A stretch of 64,000 bases of DNA from Microbacterium hominis (GTDB lineage Bacteria > Actinomycetota > Actinomycetes > Actinomycetales > Microbacteriaceae): positions 2,170,001 through 2,234,000 of the forward strand of contig NZ_CP054038.1 of assembly GCF_013282805.1 (NCBI RefSeq), read 5' to 3'. Under the pieces are notes generated by a model. That model saw nothing but the letters and a program-made list of their open reading frames with translations. It was not told the DNA's origin and made no database searches. A program made the translations under genes and the position numbers. Positions 7,901-15,314 of this stretch are shown piece after piece. Position 1 is the stretch's first letter. Each line of letters begins with the position of its first letter.

Positions 7901-8673
7901 GCCTGGCGATTGCATTCCTTATCGCATCGGGCTCGCCTACCTCGGATGCGCCACCTTGCACAGGCATCATCGCCTCTGTGACCGGATGCATTGGTGACGC
8001 GGGCGAGTCGCTCGATCTCGCTGGTTCACTCGATTTCTTCGGCGGCAACAGACACGACGAAACGTCAGGCGGTGAGAACGAATCAGCGGAAGCTGATGGT
8101 CCCCGAGCTGGCAATATCGCAGAACCCGCAGCTGAAGAGGAAGATTGCGGCATCCTCGGCTGCCGGGACATCTATACCGTCGTGACGATCCCCGACGTGA
8201 CGATCGAGGACCTCGTGTCGTTCCGGCCGGCGGCACCGACCCTCACCGGCGAGCCGGGAGGATTCGGCGTGGTGGGCATGCCGACGAATCTCGTCGCGAG
8301 CGCGCAGACGCAGTTCCTCAGCGGCACGCTGCTCGGCAGGGACGTCACGGTGCGCTTCACCCCCGCCGGCTACGTGTTCGACCACGGCGACGGCACGTCC
8401 TCGCGCACGACGACGGGCGGCGCGTCGTGGGAGAGCCTCGGCCAGGCCCAATTCACCCCGACCGCGACCGCCCACACCTACCGCGCACGCGGCACGTACC
8501 CCGTGACGGTGGCGGTGCAGTACGCCGCGGCGGTCGACTTCGGCACGGGCTGGCGCCCGGTCGACGGGTTCGTCACGACCCCCGGCGCCGCCTACGGCGT
8601 GCGGGTCGTCGAGGTGCGCACCGCCCTGGTCGATCGCACCTGCGGCGAGTCGCCCTCCGCGCCCGGCTGCTGA
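7894..8673 (+). CDS. Secreted protein with a PKD-like C-terminal domain
   Basis: A 259-residue protein starting at a GTG inside the lipoprotein gene. A short hydrophobic N-terminus (LSLAIAFLIASG) may be a signal peptide. Residues 40-80 are low-complexity, acidic and Asn/Glu-rich. The C-terminal half carries a PKD-like pattern (VRFTPAGYVFDHGDGTSS, then HTYRARGTYPVTVAVQY), a beta-sandwich found in extracellular proteins. The first 270 bases are markedly lower in GC than the rest. The end overlaps the opposite-strand glycosyltransferase gene by 82 bases. Function unknown. Confidence 0.72.
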   Translation: MLSLAIAFLIASGSPTSDAPPCTGIIASVTGCIGDAGESLDLAGSLDFFGGNRHDETSGGENESAEADGPRAGNIAEPAAEEEDCGILGCRDIYTVVTIPDVTIEDLVSFRPAAPTLTGEPGGFGVVGMPTNLVASAQTQFLSGTLLGRDVTVRFTPAGYVFDHGDGTSSRTTTGGASWESLGQAQFTPTATAHTYRARGTYPVTVAVQYAAAVDFGTGWRPVDGFVTTPGAAYGVRVVEVRTALVDRTCGESPSAPGC

Positions 8674-9923
8674 TCCCTCGCCCGAGCCGCGTGCAGCGCG
8701 CGCCGCACCCGCTGCAGCGCGCGCACCGCCGTGCGGGCGGGCAGTCCGACGGCGAAAGCCACCGCACCGCCCACCGATCGGTCGTGACGGCCGAGCGCGC
8801 TCTTTCGCTCCCACGCGTCGCGCAGCAGACCCCCGCGCCGCGCGAACGGCGGAGCGAACGGCAGCGCGCCCGCGCGCCGCGCCTCGACGAGCGCGGCGGT
8901 GCGCTCGGCCCAGTCGTCGTCGTGGGGGTTATGGAGGTAGTTGTCCGTGCACCAGGGCGTGCTCGGCACGCGATAGCGGCGCTCGATGACGTCGCGCTCG
9001 CCGCCGAGGAGACCTCCGTCGGCGAACACCTCGTTGATGAGCTCGGGCCCGACCCCGAAGGTGTCGATGCCGATGACGGGGATGCCGCGGGCGACGGCCT
9101 CGATCGCCGCGGTCGAGCTCACCGTCACCAGTCCCTCCGCGCGATCGAGCGCGCGGCGCATCGATCCCGTCGAGGTCACGAGGTTGGCGGGCAGCGTCTC
9201 GCCTCGACCGATCAGGGCGAGAAGCTCGGGATAGCTGTCGGCCTCGGCGTGGGTCTGCTGCTCGCCGGCGGCCGCTCGCAGCTTCACGACCACGCGCCGT
9301 GACGGGTCGGCCGCGGCGGCGCGCACCAGCATGCGCGCGAGGCGCAGCCGGTCGCGCCGCAGAGCCGGCACCTTCGCCTGCGCCGCGAAGACGAGGTCGG
9401 TGCCGGTCTGCCGGTCCCCCGCGCCGGTGGCGAAGGGCAGGCGCGCGAGCGCGAACCGCTGCATCAGTCCGCGTTCGGCGGCCAGCCGGGCGAACTCGCG
9501 GTGCTCCCGGTGCGAGTGCACGACGAACAGGTCGCACTGTGCGCGATAGACGAGCGCCTTGCGCGTGGCCGGGATCGAGATCCCGGGCAGCCCGGTGACG
9601 ATGACGGGCCGCGGCGCGCTCCGGGCGACGAGCCGCGCGAGCACCCGCACGAGCGGCCCGCGTGCGGCGATGAGCACCGCGTCGGGGCGGCGGTCGGCGA
9701 GCAGCCGCGCAAGGTCGTCGTAGTCCGCACGTCGCACGGCGCCGTCGGCCAGCCCGCTCCCGGCCACCGACGCGGCCAGCTGCGCATCGCTGACCACGAG
9801 CGGGGTGTCCACGACGAGCAGCTCGGGCTGCCACGCGGCATCCAGCCCGCCCAGCAGGTGGGCCGCCCACTTGACGTAGGAGTCCGTGTCGGCGAGGCCG
9901 ACGATGCGCAGGGGGCCCGTCAC
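8592..9923 (-). CDS. Putative glycosyltransferase (DUF6716-like), last gene of the nonulosonate operon
   Basis: A 443-residue protein opening with GPLRIVGLADTDSYVKWAAHLL, a pattern I associate with DUF6716 putative glycosyltransferases. The centre looks like a GT-B fold (PVIVTGLPGISIPATRKAL; VVKLRAAAGEQQTHAEAD; then VTVSSTAAIEAVARGIPVIGIDTFG, the usual donor-binding half). The GTG start overlaps the neuB-like stop (GTGA). It probably transfers or polymerises the nonulosonic acid made by the two genes before it; that is inference from context. The last 27 codons overlap the convergent secreted-protein gene. Confidence 0.72.
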   Translation of the reverse strand: MTGPLRIVGLADTDSYVKWAAHLLGGLDAAWQPELLVVDTPLVVSDAQLAASVAGSGLADGAVRRADYDDLARLLADRRPDAVLIAARGPLVRVLARLVARSAPRPVIVTGLPGISIPATRKALVYRAQCDLFVVHSHREHREFARLAAERGLMQRFALARLPFATGAGDRQTGTDLVFAAQAKVPALRRDRLRLARMLVRAAAADPSRRVVVKLRAAAGEQQTHAEADSYPELLALIGRGETLPANLVTSTGSMRRALDRAEGLVTVSSTAAIEAVARGIPVIGIDTFGVGPELINEVFADGGLLGGERDVIERRYRVPSTPWCTDNYLHNPHDDDWAERTAALVEARRAGALPFAPPFARRGGLLRDAWERKSALGRHDRSVGGAVAFAVGLPARTAVRALQRVRRALHAARARDQQPGAEGDSPQVRSTRAVRTSTTRTP

Positions 9924-10792
9924 GCCGGTACGCGCCGCAGCTTCGCCATCGGGGCGAGCTCCCCCGGGTACACGCGCTTCACGCCGTCGCCGAGGGCCGA
10001 CTCGATCACGCGGATGTCGCGCACGAGGTGCTGGAGCCCTGTCGGCTCGAGCGAGGCGGCGTGGTCCGAACCCCACATCGTGCGATCCAGGGTGATGTGC
10101 CGCTCGACGGCGACCGCCCCGAGCGCCACCGCGGCCAGCGAGATCTGCAGCCCCCGCTCGTGGCCCGAGTAGCCCACGGCCACGCCCGGGTAGCGGTCGC
10201 GCAGCACCGGGATCATGCGGAGGTTCGCCTCCTCGGGCTCCATCGGATAGGTCGAGGTCGCGTGCATGAGCAGCAGGTGCTCGGTGCCGAGCACCTCGAT
10301 GGCGGCGTCGATCTCCTCGATCGTCGACATCCCCGTCGAGAGGATGACGGTCTTCCCGGTGTCGCGCAGCGCCCTGAGCAGCTCGTGGTCGGTGAGGCTG
10401 GCCGATGCGACCTTGTGCGCCACGGCGCCGAGTTCCTCGAGGAACTGCACGGAGGGCACGTCCCAGGGCGACGCGAACCATTCGAGGCCGCGGAGCATCG
10501 CGTAATCGGAGATCTCGATGTACTCGTCGCGTCCGAACTCCACGCGCTGCCGGTACTCGAAGTAGGTCATCGTGCCCCAGGGCGTCTCCCGCGGCACGTC
10601 GCGCATGTGCGGCGGCGTGGCGATCTCGGGCGTGCGCTTCTGGAACTTCACGGCGTCGGCTCCGGCATCGGCGGCGACGTCGATCAGCCGCTTGGCGATG
10701 TCGACGTCGCCGTTGTGGTTGAGCCCGATCTCCGCGATCACATACGCGGGACGGCCGCCGCCGACCACCCGTGCGCCGATCCTGACGGTCAT
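9920..10792 (-). CDS. N-acetylneuraminate synthase family protein (NeuB-like, no SAF domain)
   Basis: A 290-residue TIM barrel that should condense phosphoenolpyruvate with a 6-carbon sugar (or its 6-phosphate) to give a 9-carbon nonulosonic acid. Family motifs are all present: AEIGLNHNGD (residues 20-29), VKFQKR, YRQRVEFGRDEY, STGM, HATSTYP, GYSGHERG, and ERHITLDRTMWGSDHAASLEP-type C-terminal residues. The protein stops at the end of the barrel; the usual C-terminal SAF (antifreeze-like) domain of about 60 residues is absent. ATGA overlap with the upstream gene and GTGA with the downstream gene. Substrate (mannosamine-type, mannose-type/Kdn or other) is not readable. Confidence 0.88.
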   Translation of the reverse strand: MTVRIGARVVGGGRPAYVIAEIGLNHNGDVDIAKRLIDVAADAGADAVKFQKRTPEIATPPHMRDVPRETPWGTMTYFEYRQRVEFGRDEYIEISDYAMLRGLEWFASPWDVPSVQFLEELGAVAHKVASASLTDHELLRALRDTGKTVILSTGMSTIEEIDAAIEVLGTEHLLLMHATSTYPMEPEEANLRMIPVLRDRYPGVAVGYSGHERGLQISLAAVALGAVAVERHITLDRTMWGSDHAASLEPTGLQHLVRDIRVIESALGDGVKRVYPGELAPMAKLRRVPA

Positions 10793-11994
10793 TTCTTCTC
10801 CTCGAGTCCTGCGGGTTCGAATGACGAGGCCGCGGCGCGCGCCCGCAGCACGCGCTCGGCCAGCTCCCGCACGGCGCCGTGCCCGCCGGCGTGGTCGAGC
10901 ACGACACGGGCCGCGCCGAGCACCTGCGGGTGCGACCCCGGCACGGCGACCGGCCAGCCCACGGCCTCCAGACAGGCGAGGTCGTTGACGTCGTTGCCGA
11001 GGTACGCGACGCGACGGAGGGGGATGCCGCGCTCGGCCGCCCACACCCGCAGCGCCTCGACCTTGTCCGAGGCGCCCGGCAGGCCCTGCCGCGCCTCGAC
11101 GCCGAGCTTTCGCGCACGGGCGGCGACCACGGGGTTGGTCTCGGTCGAGAGGATCATCACCGGGATCCCGGCCTCCACCAGGCGCGCGACGCCCCACCCG
11201 TCGGCACGGCTGACGACCACCGACTCGGTGCCGTCCTGGGAGATGTGCGCGGTGTCGTCGGTGTGCACGCCGTCGAAATCGGTGACGACCGCGTCGGCAT
11301 CCACTTCGGCGGGCACATCGATGAGCGGCGCGATGGCGCGCGCGAGCTCCAGCTCGGCGGCGGTGTCGATCTCGATGGCCGTGCGCTCGGGCACCTCGAC
11401 GATGCCGATGCTCCCGAAGAAGCGGTGGCTCGCCGCGCGGAACCCGGCCGCGCGCATCACGTAGAACGCGCCGGTCTCCAGGTAATGCGGCTCCCGGTCC
11501 TGGCGTCGCGAGCGGTGGCCGGCGTCGTGCCCGACGGCCTCGGCCGCATCGCCGACGGCGCGCGCCCACAGGAATCCGTAGGTGGGCACGGCCGAGAAGA
11601 CGCTGTCGCGTCGCCGCGATCGCACGAGGCGGATCGCCTCGTCGAGCGCCGTGCTCGCGATGAACGGCGAGGTGGCCTGCAGGAAGGCGACGACGCCGAC
11701 ATCGATCCCCCGCGCCTCCAACTGCTGCAGCGCGTGCAGCACGGCGCTCTCCGACGACGCGGTGTCGCCGGAGATGACCTCCGGCCGTCGCACGACCTCC
11801 GCGCCCCACTCGGCGGCGACCGCGGCGATGTCATCGTCGTCGGTGGAGACGACCACCCGATCGACCCACTGCGCGCGATCGGCGGCGGCCACCGCACGGG
11901 CGATGAGCGGGATCCCGCCGACGCGCCGGAGGTTCTTCCGGGGCACGCCCTTGGACCCGCCGCGTGCAGGGATGATCGCGACGACCTCGCTCAT
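10789..11994 (-). CDS. CMP-nonulosonate synthetase fused to a KdsC-type HAD phosphatase
   Basis: A 401-residue two-domain protein. Residues 1-230 are an acylneuraminate cytidylyltransferase: AIIPARGGSKGVPRKNL (CTP-binding loop, residues 6-22), VVVSTDDDDIA, FLQATSPF and LETGAFYVM. Residues 240-395 are a HAD phosphatase of the KdsC/CMAS C-domain type: TDFDGVHTDD (nucleophile Asp), ILSTETN, GASDKVEAL and GNDVNDLACLE (metal site). The key catalytic residues are present in both halves. The phosphatase half suggests the synthase makes a 9-phosphate that must be dephosphorylated before CMP activation. Coupled to both neighbours by ATGA overlaps. Confidence 0.9.
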   Translation of the reverse strand: MSEVVAIIPARGGSKGVPRKNLRRVGGIPLIARAVAAADRAQWVDRVVVSTDDDDIAAVAAEWGAEVVRRPEVISGDTASSESAVLHALQQLEARGIDVGVVAFLQATSPFIASTALDEAIRLVRSRRRDSVFSAVPTYGFLWARAVGDAAEAVGHDAGHRSRRQDREPHYLETGAFYVMRAAGFRAASHRFFGSIGIVEVPERTAIEIDTAAELELARAIAPLIDVPAEVDADAVVTDFDGVHTDDTAHISQDGTESVVVSRADGWGVARLVEAGIPVMILSTETNPVVAARARKLGVEARQGLPGASDKVEALRVWAAERGIPLRRVAYLGNDVNDLACLEAVGWPVAVPGSHPQVLGAARVVLDHAGGHGAVRELAERVLRARAAASSFEPAGLEEKK

Positions 11995-12947
11995 GCGGTC
12001 ACCGTCCCCTCGCTCCGGCCGCGCGACCGCTCGTGCGCGATCGCGACCGGAGCGTCGCCGGGCTCCGTGCGGATGACCGATCCGGTGCCGGCGAGCACGA
12101 GGCACAGGGTCGTGAACGTGCTCGAGGGCTGGGTGAACAGCTCCAGCTCCCGCTGCGCCCCCGCCAGCACGAGCTCGACCGGGAGCCCGGCATCCACCAG
12201 GTCGACGCCCTCGATCGCGGCGACGGCGCGCACGTGCTCGCGCGCTTCGCGCCGGTGGGGCAGGTAGGCGACCGGACCGCCGGCGACGATGCGCCGCACC
12301 CACGCGAGATAGTCGGTCATCGGCATCCGCCCGTCGGTCGGGCGGGCCGATCCGAGCACCACGCGCGAACCGGGCACGGCCGGCGCCGGGCCGTGGGCGG
12401 ATCGACGGGTCCATTCGAAGCGATGCCCGCCGATCCGGTACCCCCGGTCGCGCATGGCCTCGACCCGGTCGTCGCCGAGCGGGAACACCGTGAAGACGTC
12501 GGCGCGCCCGGCGCGGGCACGGCGCGCGATCCGGTCCAGCGCGAAGGGCGCCACGAGCCCGGTCGCGCGGCCTTCGCGCACACCGGGCCGCGCATACGCA
12601 CGACGGCCGAGCAGCGTGTCGGCGAAGGCGATCGTGTTCGCGCCGTCGTCGAGGAACGTGATGCGGCGGGGCCGCAGGACCGCGGCCGCGAGGCGGAACT
12701 GCCCCGAGAAGCCGTCGCCGACCAGCCAGTGGTCGTGCTGGGAGAGCAGGCGCCAGGGAATGCCGAGGTAGGGCTCGCAGACGCCGAACCGTGCGCCGCG
12801 GGCGATCAGCTCGTCGGCGGTCGCACCCATCTGTGGGGTGAGGCGCCCGGCGATCGGCACCGAGCGCGCATGGGCCGCCGCCCACTCGGCCGCACCGATC
12901 AGCTGCAGCGGTGATTCCACCCACGCCAGGGGCGCCTCGCGGTCCAT
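11991..12947 (-). CDS. Polysialyltransferase-like glycosyltransferase, first gene of the nonulosonate operon
   Basis: A 318-residue protein beginning LAWVESPLQLIGAAEWAAAH, the opening typical of bacterial alpha-2,8-polysialyltransferase/GT52-like proteins. FLDDGANTIAFAD follows near residue 98, and a GT-B-like C-terminal half contains YLPHRREAREHV and QPSSTFTTLCLVLAG (donor-side Ser/Thr-rich loop). Such enzymes use CMP-activated nine-carbon sugars, which fits the two genes that follow. Start ATG 12947 has a GGAG ribosome site 6 bases upstream. Family placement is by motif recall and would need a profile search to confirm. Confidence 0.72.
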   Translation of the reverse strand: MDREAPLAWVESPLQLIGAAEWAAAHARSVPIAGRLTPQMGATADELIARGARFGVCEPYLGIPWRLLSQHDHWLVGDGFSGQFRLAAAVLRPRRITFLDDGANTIAFADTLLGRRAYARPGVREGRATGLVAPFALDRIARRARAGRADVFTVFPLGDDRVEAMRDRGYRIGGHRFEWTRRSAHGPAPAVPGSRVVLGSARPTDGRMPMTDYLAWVRRIVAGGPVAYLPHRREAREHVRAVAAIEGVDLVDAGLPVELVLAGAQRELELFTQPSSTFTTLCLVLAGTGSVIRTEPGDAPVAIAHERSRGRSEGTVTA

Positions 12948-13111
12948 GCGGTCTCCGTATCGTCGTACGCCGCTCGCCGCACCCCGGGGGTGCGGTGCGC
13001 AGCCGTCGTCCCACGGTCGCCGCCGCCGGTGAACGCGGCGGGAATCTCCGGGGATACGGCAGACGACGCGCAGGTGAACGGTCGGGGCGCGCCGGAGCGG
13101 GGCGTGCCAGG
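12948..13111. other. Divergent intergenic region, nonulosonate operon / exonuclease
   Basis: A 164-base gap holding the start regions of both transcripts. A GGAG ribosome site precedes the minus-strand operon; no convincing -10/-35 pair was found for either side. Confidence 0.5.
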
Positions 13112-14050
13112 ATGAACCGCGTGACCGATCGCCTCATGCTCCTCGACTCCGCGTCGCTGTACTTCCGCGCGTTCTACGGCGTGCCCGACACGGTGCGCGC
13201 CCCCGACGGCACGCCGGTCAACGCGGTCCGCGGGTTCCTCGACATCATCACCAAGCTCGTCACGACGTACGAGCCGACGGGTCTGATCGCGTGCTGGGAC
13301 GACGACTGGCGCCCGCAGTGGCGGGTCGATCTGATCCCCTCGTACAAGGCGCACCGCGTGGTCGAGGTGGTCAGCGGCGCGCCCGACGTGGAAGAGGTGC
13401 CCGACCCGCTCGAGGTGCAGGTCCCGGTGATCCGGGAGGTGCTGGGCGCCCTCGGCATCCCGATCGTGGGGGTCGCCGCGCACGAGGCCGACGACGTCAT
13501 CGGCACCCTCGCGACCCGCGCCACCGGGCCGGTCGACATCGTCACCGGCGATCGCGACCTGTTCCAGCTGGTGGATGACGCCAGCGACGTGCGGGTCGTC
13601 TACACCGCCCGCGGCATGAGCAACCTCGAGGTGCTCACCGACGCCTCCGTCGTCGCCAAGTACGGCGTGCTGCCCTCCCAGTACGCCGACTTCGCCACGC
13701 TGCGCGGCGATGCCTCCGACGGCCTTCCGGGCGTCGCCGGCGTCGGCGAGAAGACCGCGGCGGCGCTGCTGAAGGCCCACGGCGACCTCGCCGGCATCAT
13801 CGCGGCCGCCGAAGCCGGCGAGGGCATGAGCGCCGGGGTGCGCGCGAAGGTGCTCGCCGCCCTGCCCTATCTGGCCGTCGCACCGACGGTCGTCGGCGTG
13901 GTGCGCGATCTCGACCTCGACCCGCAGGCCGTGGATGCCGCCCTCCGGCCGCTCGGAGCGGAGGCGCTCGACGCGGCCGACTCGCTCGCCGAGCGCTGGG
14001 CGCTGGGCGCGGCGATGTCGCGGATCACCGCGGCCATCGGCGCGGCCTGA
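13112..14050 (+). CDS. 5'-3' exonuclease (FEN/Pol I N-domain family)
   Basis: A 312-residue stand-alone 5'-3' exonuclease. The metal-binding acidic residues are in their usual places: LLDSASLYFRAF at the N-terminus, ACWDDDWRPQWR then SYKAHR, HEADDVIGTLA near residue 128, and TGDRDLFQLV. The H3TH DNA-binding motif is LPGVAGVGEKTAAALL near residue 210. It cleaves 5' flaps or RNA primers in replication and repair. GTG 13121 is an alternative start nine bases downstream, because the ribosome site before the ATG is weak. A strong hairpin follows at 14056. Confidence 0.9.
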   Translation: MNRVTDRLMLLDSASLYFRAFYGVPDTVRAPDGTPVNAVRGFLDIITKLVTTYEPTGLIACWDDDWRPQWRVDLIPSYKAHRVVEVVSGAPDVEEVPDPLEVQVPVIREVLGALGIPIVGVAAHEADDVIGTLATRATGPVDIVTGDRDLFQLVDDASDVRVVYTARGMSNLEVLTDASVVAKYGVLPSQYADFATLRGDASDGLPGVAGVGEKTAAALLKAHGDLAGIIAAAEAGEGMSAGVRAKVLAALPYLAVAPTVVGVVRDLDLDPQAVDAALRPLGAEALDAADSLAERWALGAAMSRITAAIGAA

Positions 14051-14055
14051 CCGGT

Positions 14056-14080
14056 GGGATGCCGCTCACCGCGGCATCCC
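14056..14080 (+). terminator. Hairpin terminator after the exonuclease gene
   Basis: Perfect 10-base stem GGGATGCCGC/GCGGCATCCC with a 5-base loop, beginning 6 bases after the exonuclease stop. There is no T-run, as is common in high-GC actinobacteria. Confidence 0.6.
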
Positions 14081-14109
14081 GGTCAGACGACTCCCAGCCA
14101 CCCCGGGCG

Positions 14110-14115
14110 TACGAT
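14110..14115 (+). promoter_or_regulatory. -10 element of a leaderless promoter for the histidine kinase
   Basis: TACGAT, 7 bases before the ATG at 14123. Inferred from spacing. Confidence 0.55.
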
Positions 14116-14122
14116 TCTGTGC

Positions 14123-15301
14123 ATGCCGGGCACCGTGTGGGACGAGTCCGGGCAGCGCCACCTCCCGCCGCCCGCCATCACTCTGGCGGTCCTCGCCGCG
14201 ATCGCCCTGCTGGTGCAGGTCCCCGCCGCACTGCCGGCGCTGTGGAGCCCGGCGGTGGGCACGTTCGAGGCTGTTGTCGGCGTCGCGCTGGCCACCGCAT
14301 CCGCCCTCTGCCTCCTCGCCCTGCACCGCGCGCCCGGTCCGGCGGTGGCGGCCGTCGCCGCGCTGACGACGCTCGACCTGTTCGTGCCCCCGGTGGGCGG
14401 CCCGCCGTTCGTGGCCGTCGCGTTCGCCGTCGTGGTGGCCATCGTGCTCGGTGCGCGCACCTGGGCGCTGGCCTCGGTCGGCGCCGGGTGGCTGGCCGTC
14501 ATGCTGCTGGGGAGCCTGCTCGGAATGCCCTGGCACCCCGTGCGGGTGGGCCTGGCGACCCTCGGCGTCGCGGTGAGCTTCGTCATCGGCGAAGCGCTGC
14601 GCGCACGCATGGAGCGCGCGGCGGTCGCACGCCGTCAGGTAGCCGAGCGACGGCGTGCCGCCGAGCAGGAGGAGCGCACCCGCATCGCCGGCGAACTCCA
14701 CGATGTGCTCGCCCGCACGCTCACGCGCATCTCGGTGGAATCGGGCATCGGCCTGCACCTGGCCGAGCGCGACCCGGTACGCGCCCGCCAGGCGCTCACC
14801 CACATCCGCTCGCTGAGCGCCACCGGTCTCGACGAGGTGCGCGGTGTGCTGTCGTTCCTGCGCGGCGACGAGCCGGCATCCCTCGACACCGCCCCACTCG
14901 CGGCGCCGCCGCAGCTCGCGCAGCTGCCCGCGCTGGCCGCGCAGCGCAGCGGCCTCGGGCTGACCGTGCACGTCGATGACCGCCTGCGCGGAGCGCTTCC
15001 GCCGCGGGCGACGCAGGCCGCGGCCTACCGCATCGTGCAGGAGTCGCTGGCGAACGTGCTGCGCCACTCGGCGGCGGCGCGCGCGACCATCGTGCTCGAT
15101 CGCGGCGCGGACGACGCGGGAGACCTCGTCGTCGAGGTGATCGACGACGGCAGCGGCATCCCCCTCGGCGCGGCCGAGCGGGGCGGCCTGCGCAGCATGC
15201 GCGAACGCGCGGTGCTCGTGGGGGGCAAGCTCGACATCATCGCGGGAGACGCGGGCGGCACGGTCGTGCGCGCACGGCTGCCGTGGGCGCCGCCGGCCTG
15301 A
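14123..15301 (+). CDS. Sensor histidine kinase, HisKA_3 (NarL/DesK-type) family
   Basis: A 392-residue membrane kinase. Residues 15-165 hold about five or six hydrophobic segments with very short loops, so it lacks a large extracellular sensor. The HisKA_3 dimerisation helix is ERTRIAGELHDVLARTLTR near residue 190, with the phospho-accepting His in ELHDVL. The HATPase domain shows AAYRIVQESLANVLRHS (N box) and VIDDGSGIP and GGLRSMRERAVLVGGKL (G boxes). A NarL-type response regulator would normally lie next to it, but none is in this window, so it is an orphan kinase here. Signal unknown. Confidence 0.88.
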   Translation: MPGTVWDESGQRHLPPPAITLAVLAAIALLVQVPAALPALWSPAVGTFEAVVGVALATASALCLLALHRAPGPAVAAVAALTTLDLFVPPVGGPPFVAVAFAVVVAIVLGARTWALASVGAGWLAVMLLGSLLGMPWHPVRVGLATLGVAVSFVIGEALRARMERAAVARRQVAERRRAAEQEERTRIAGELHDVLARTLTRISVESGIGLHLAERDPVRARQALTHIRSLSATGLDEVRGVLSFLRGDEPASLDTAPLAAPPQLAQLPALAAQRSGLGLTVHVDDRLRGALPPRATQAAAYRIVQESLANVLRHSAAARATIVLDRGADDAGDLVVEVIDDGSGIPLGAAERGGLRSMRERAVLVGGKLDIIAGDAGGTVVRARLPWAPPA

Positions 15302-15314
15302 GCGGCAGGCTCGG

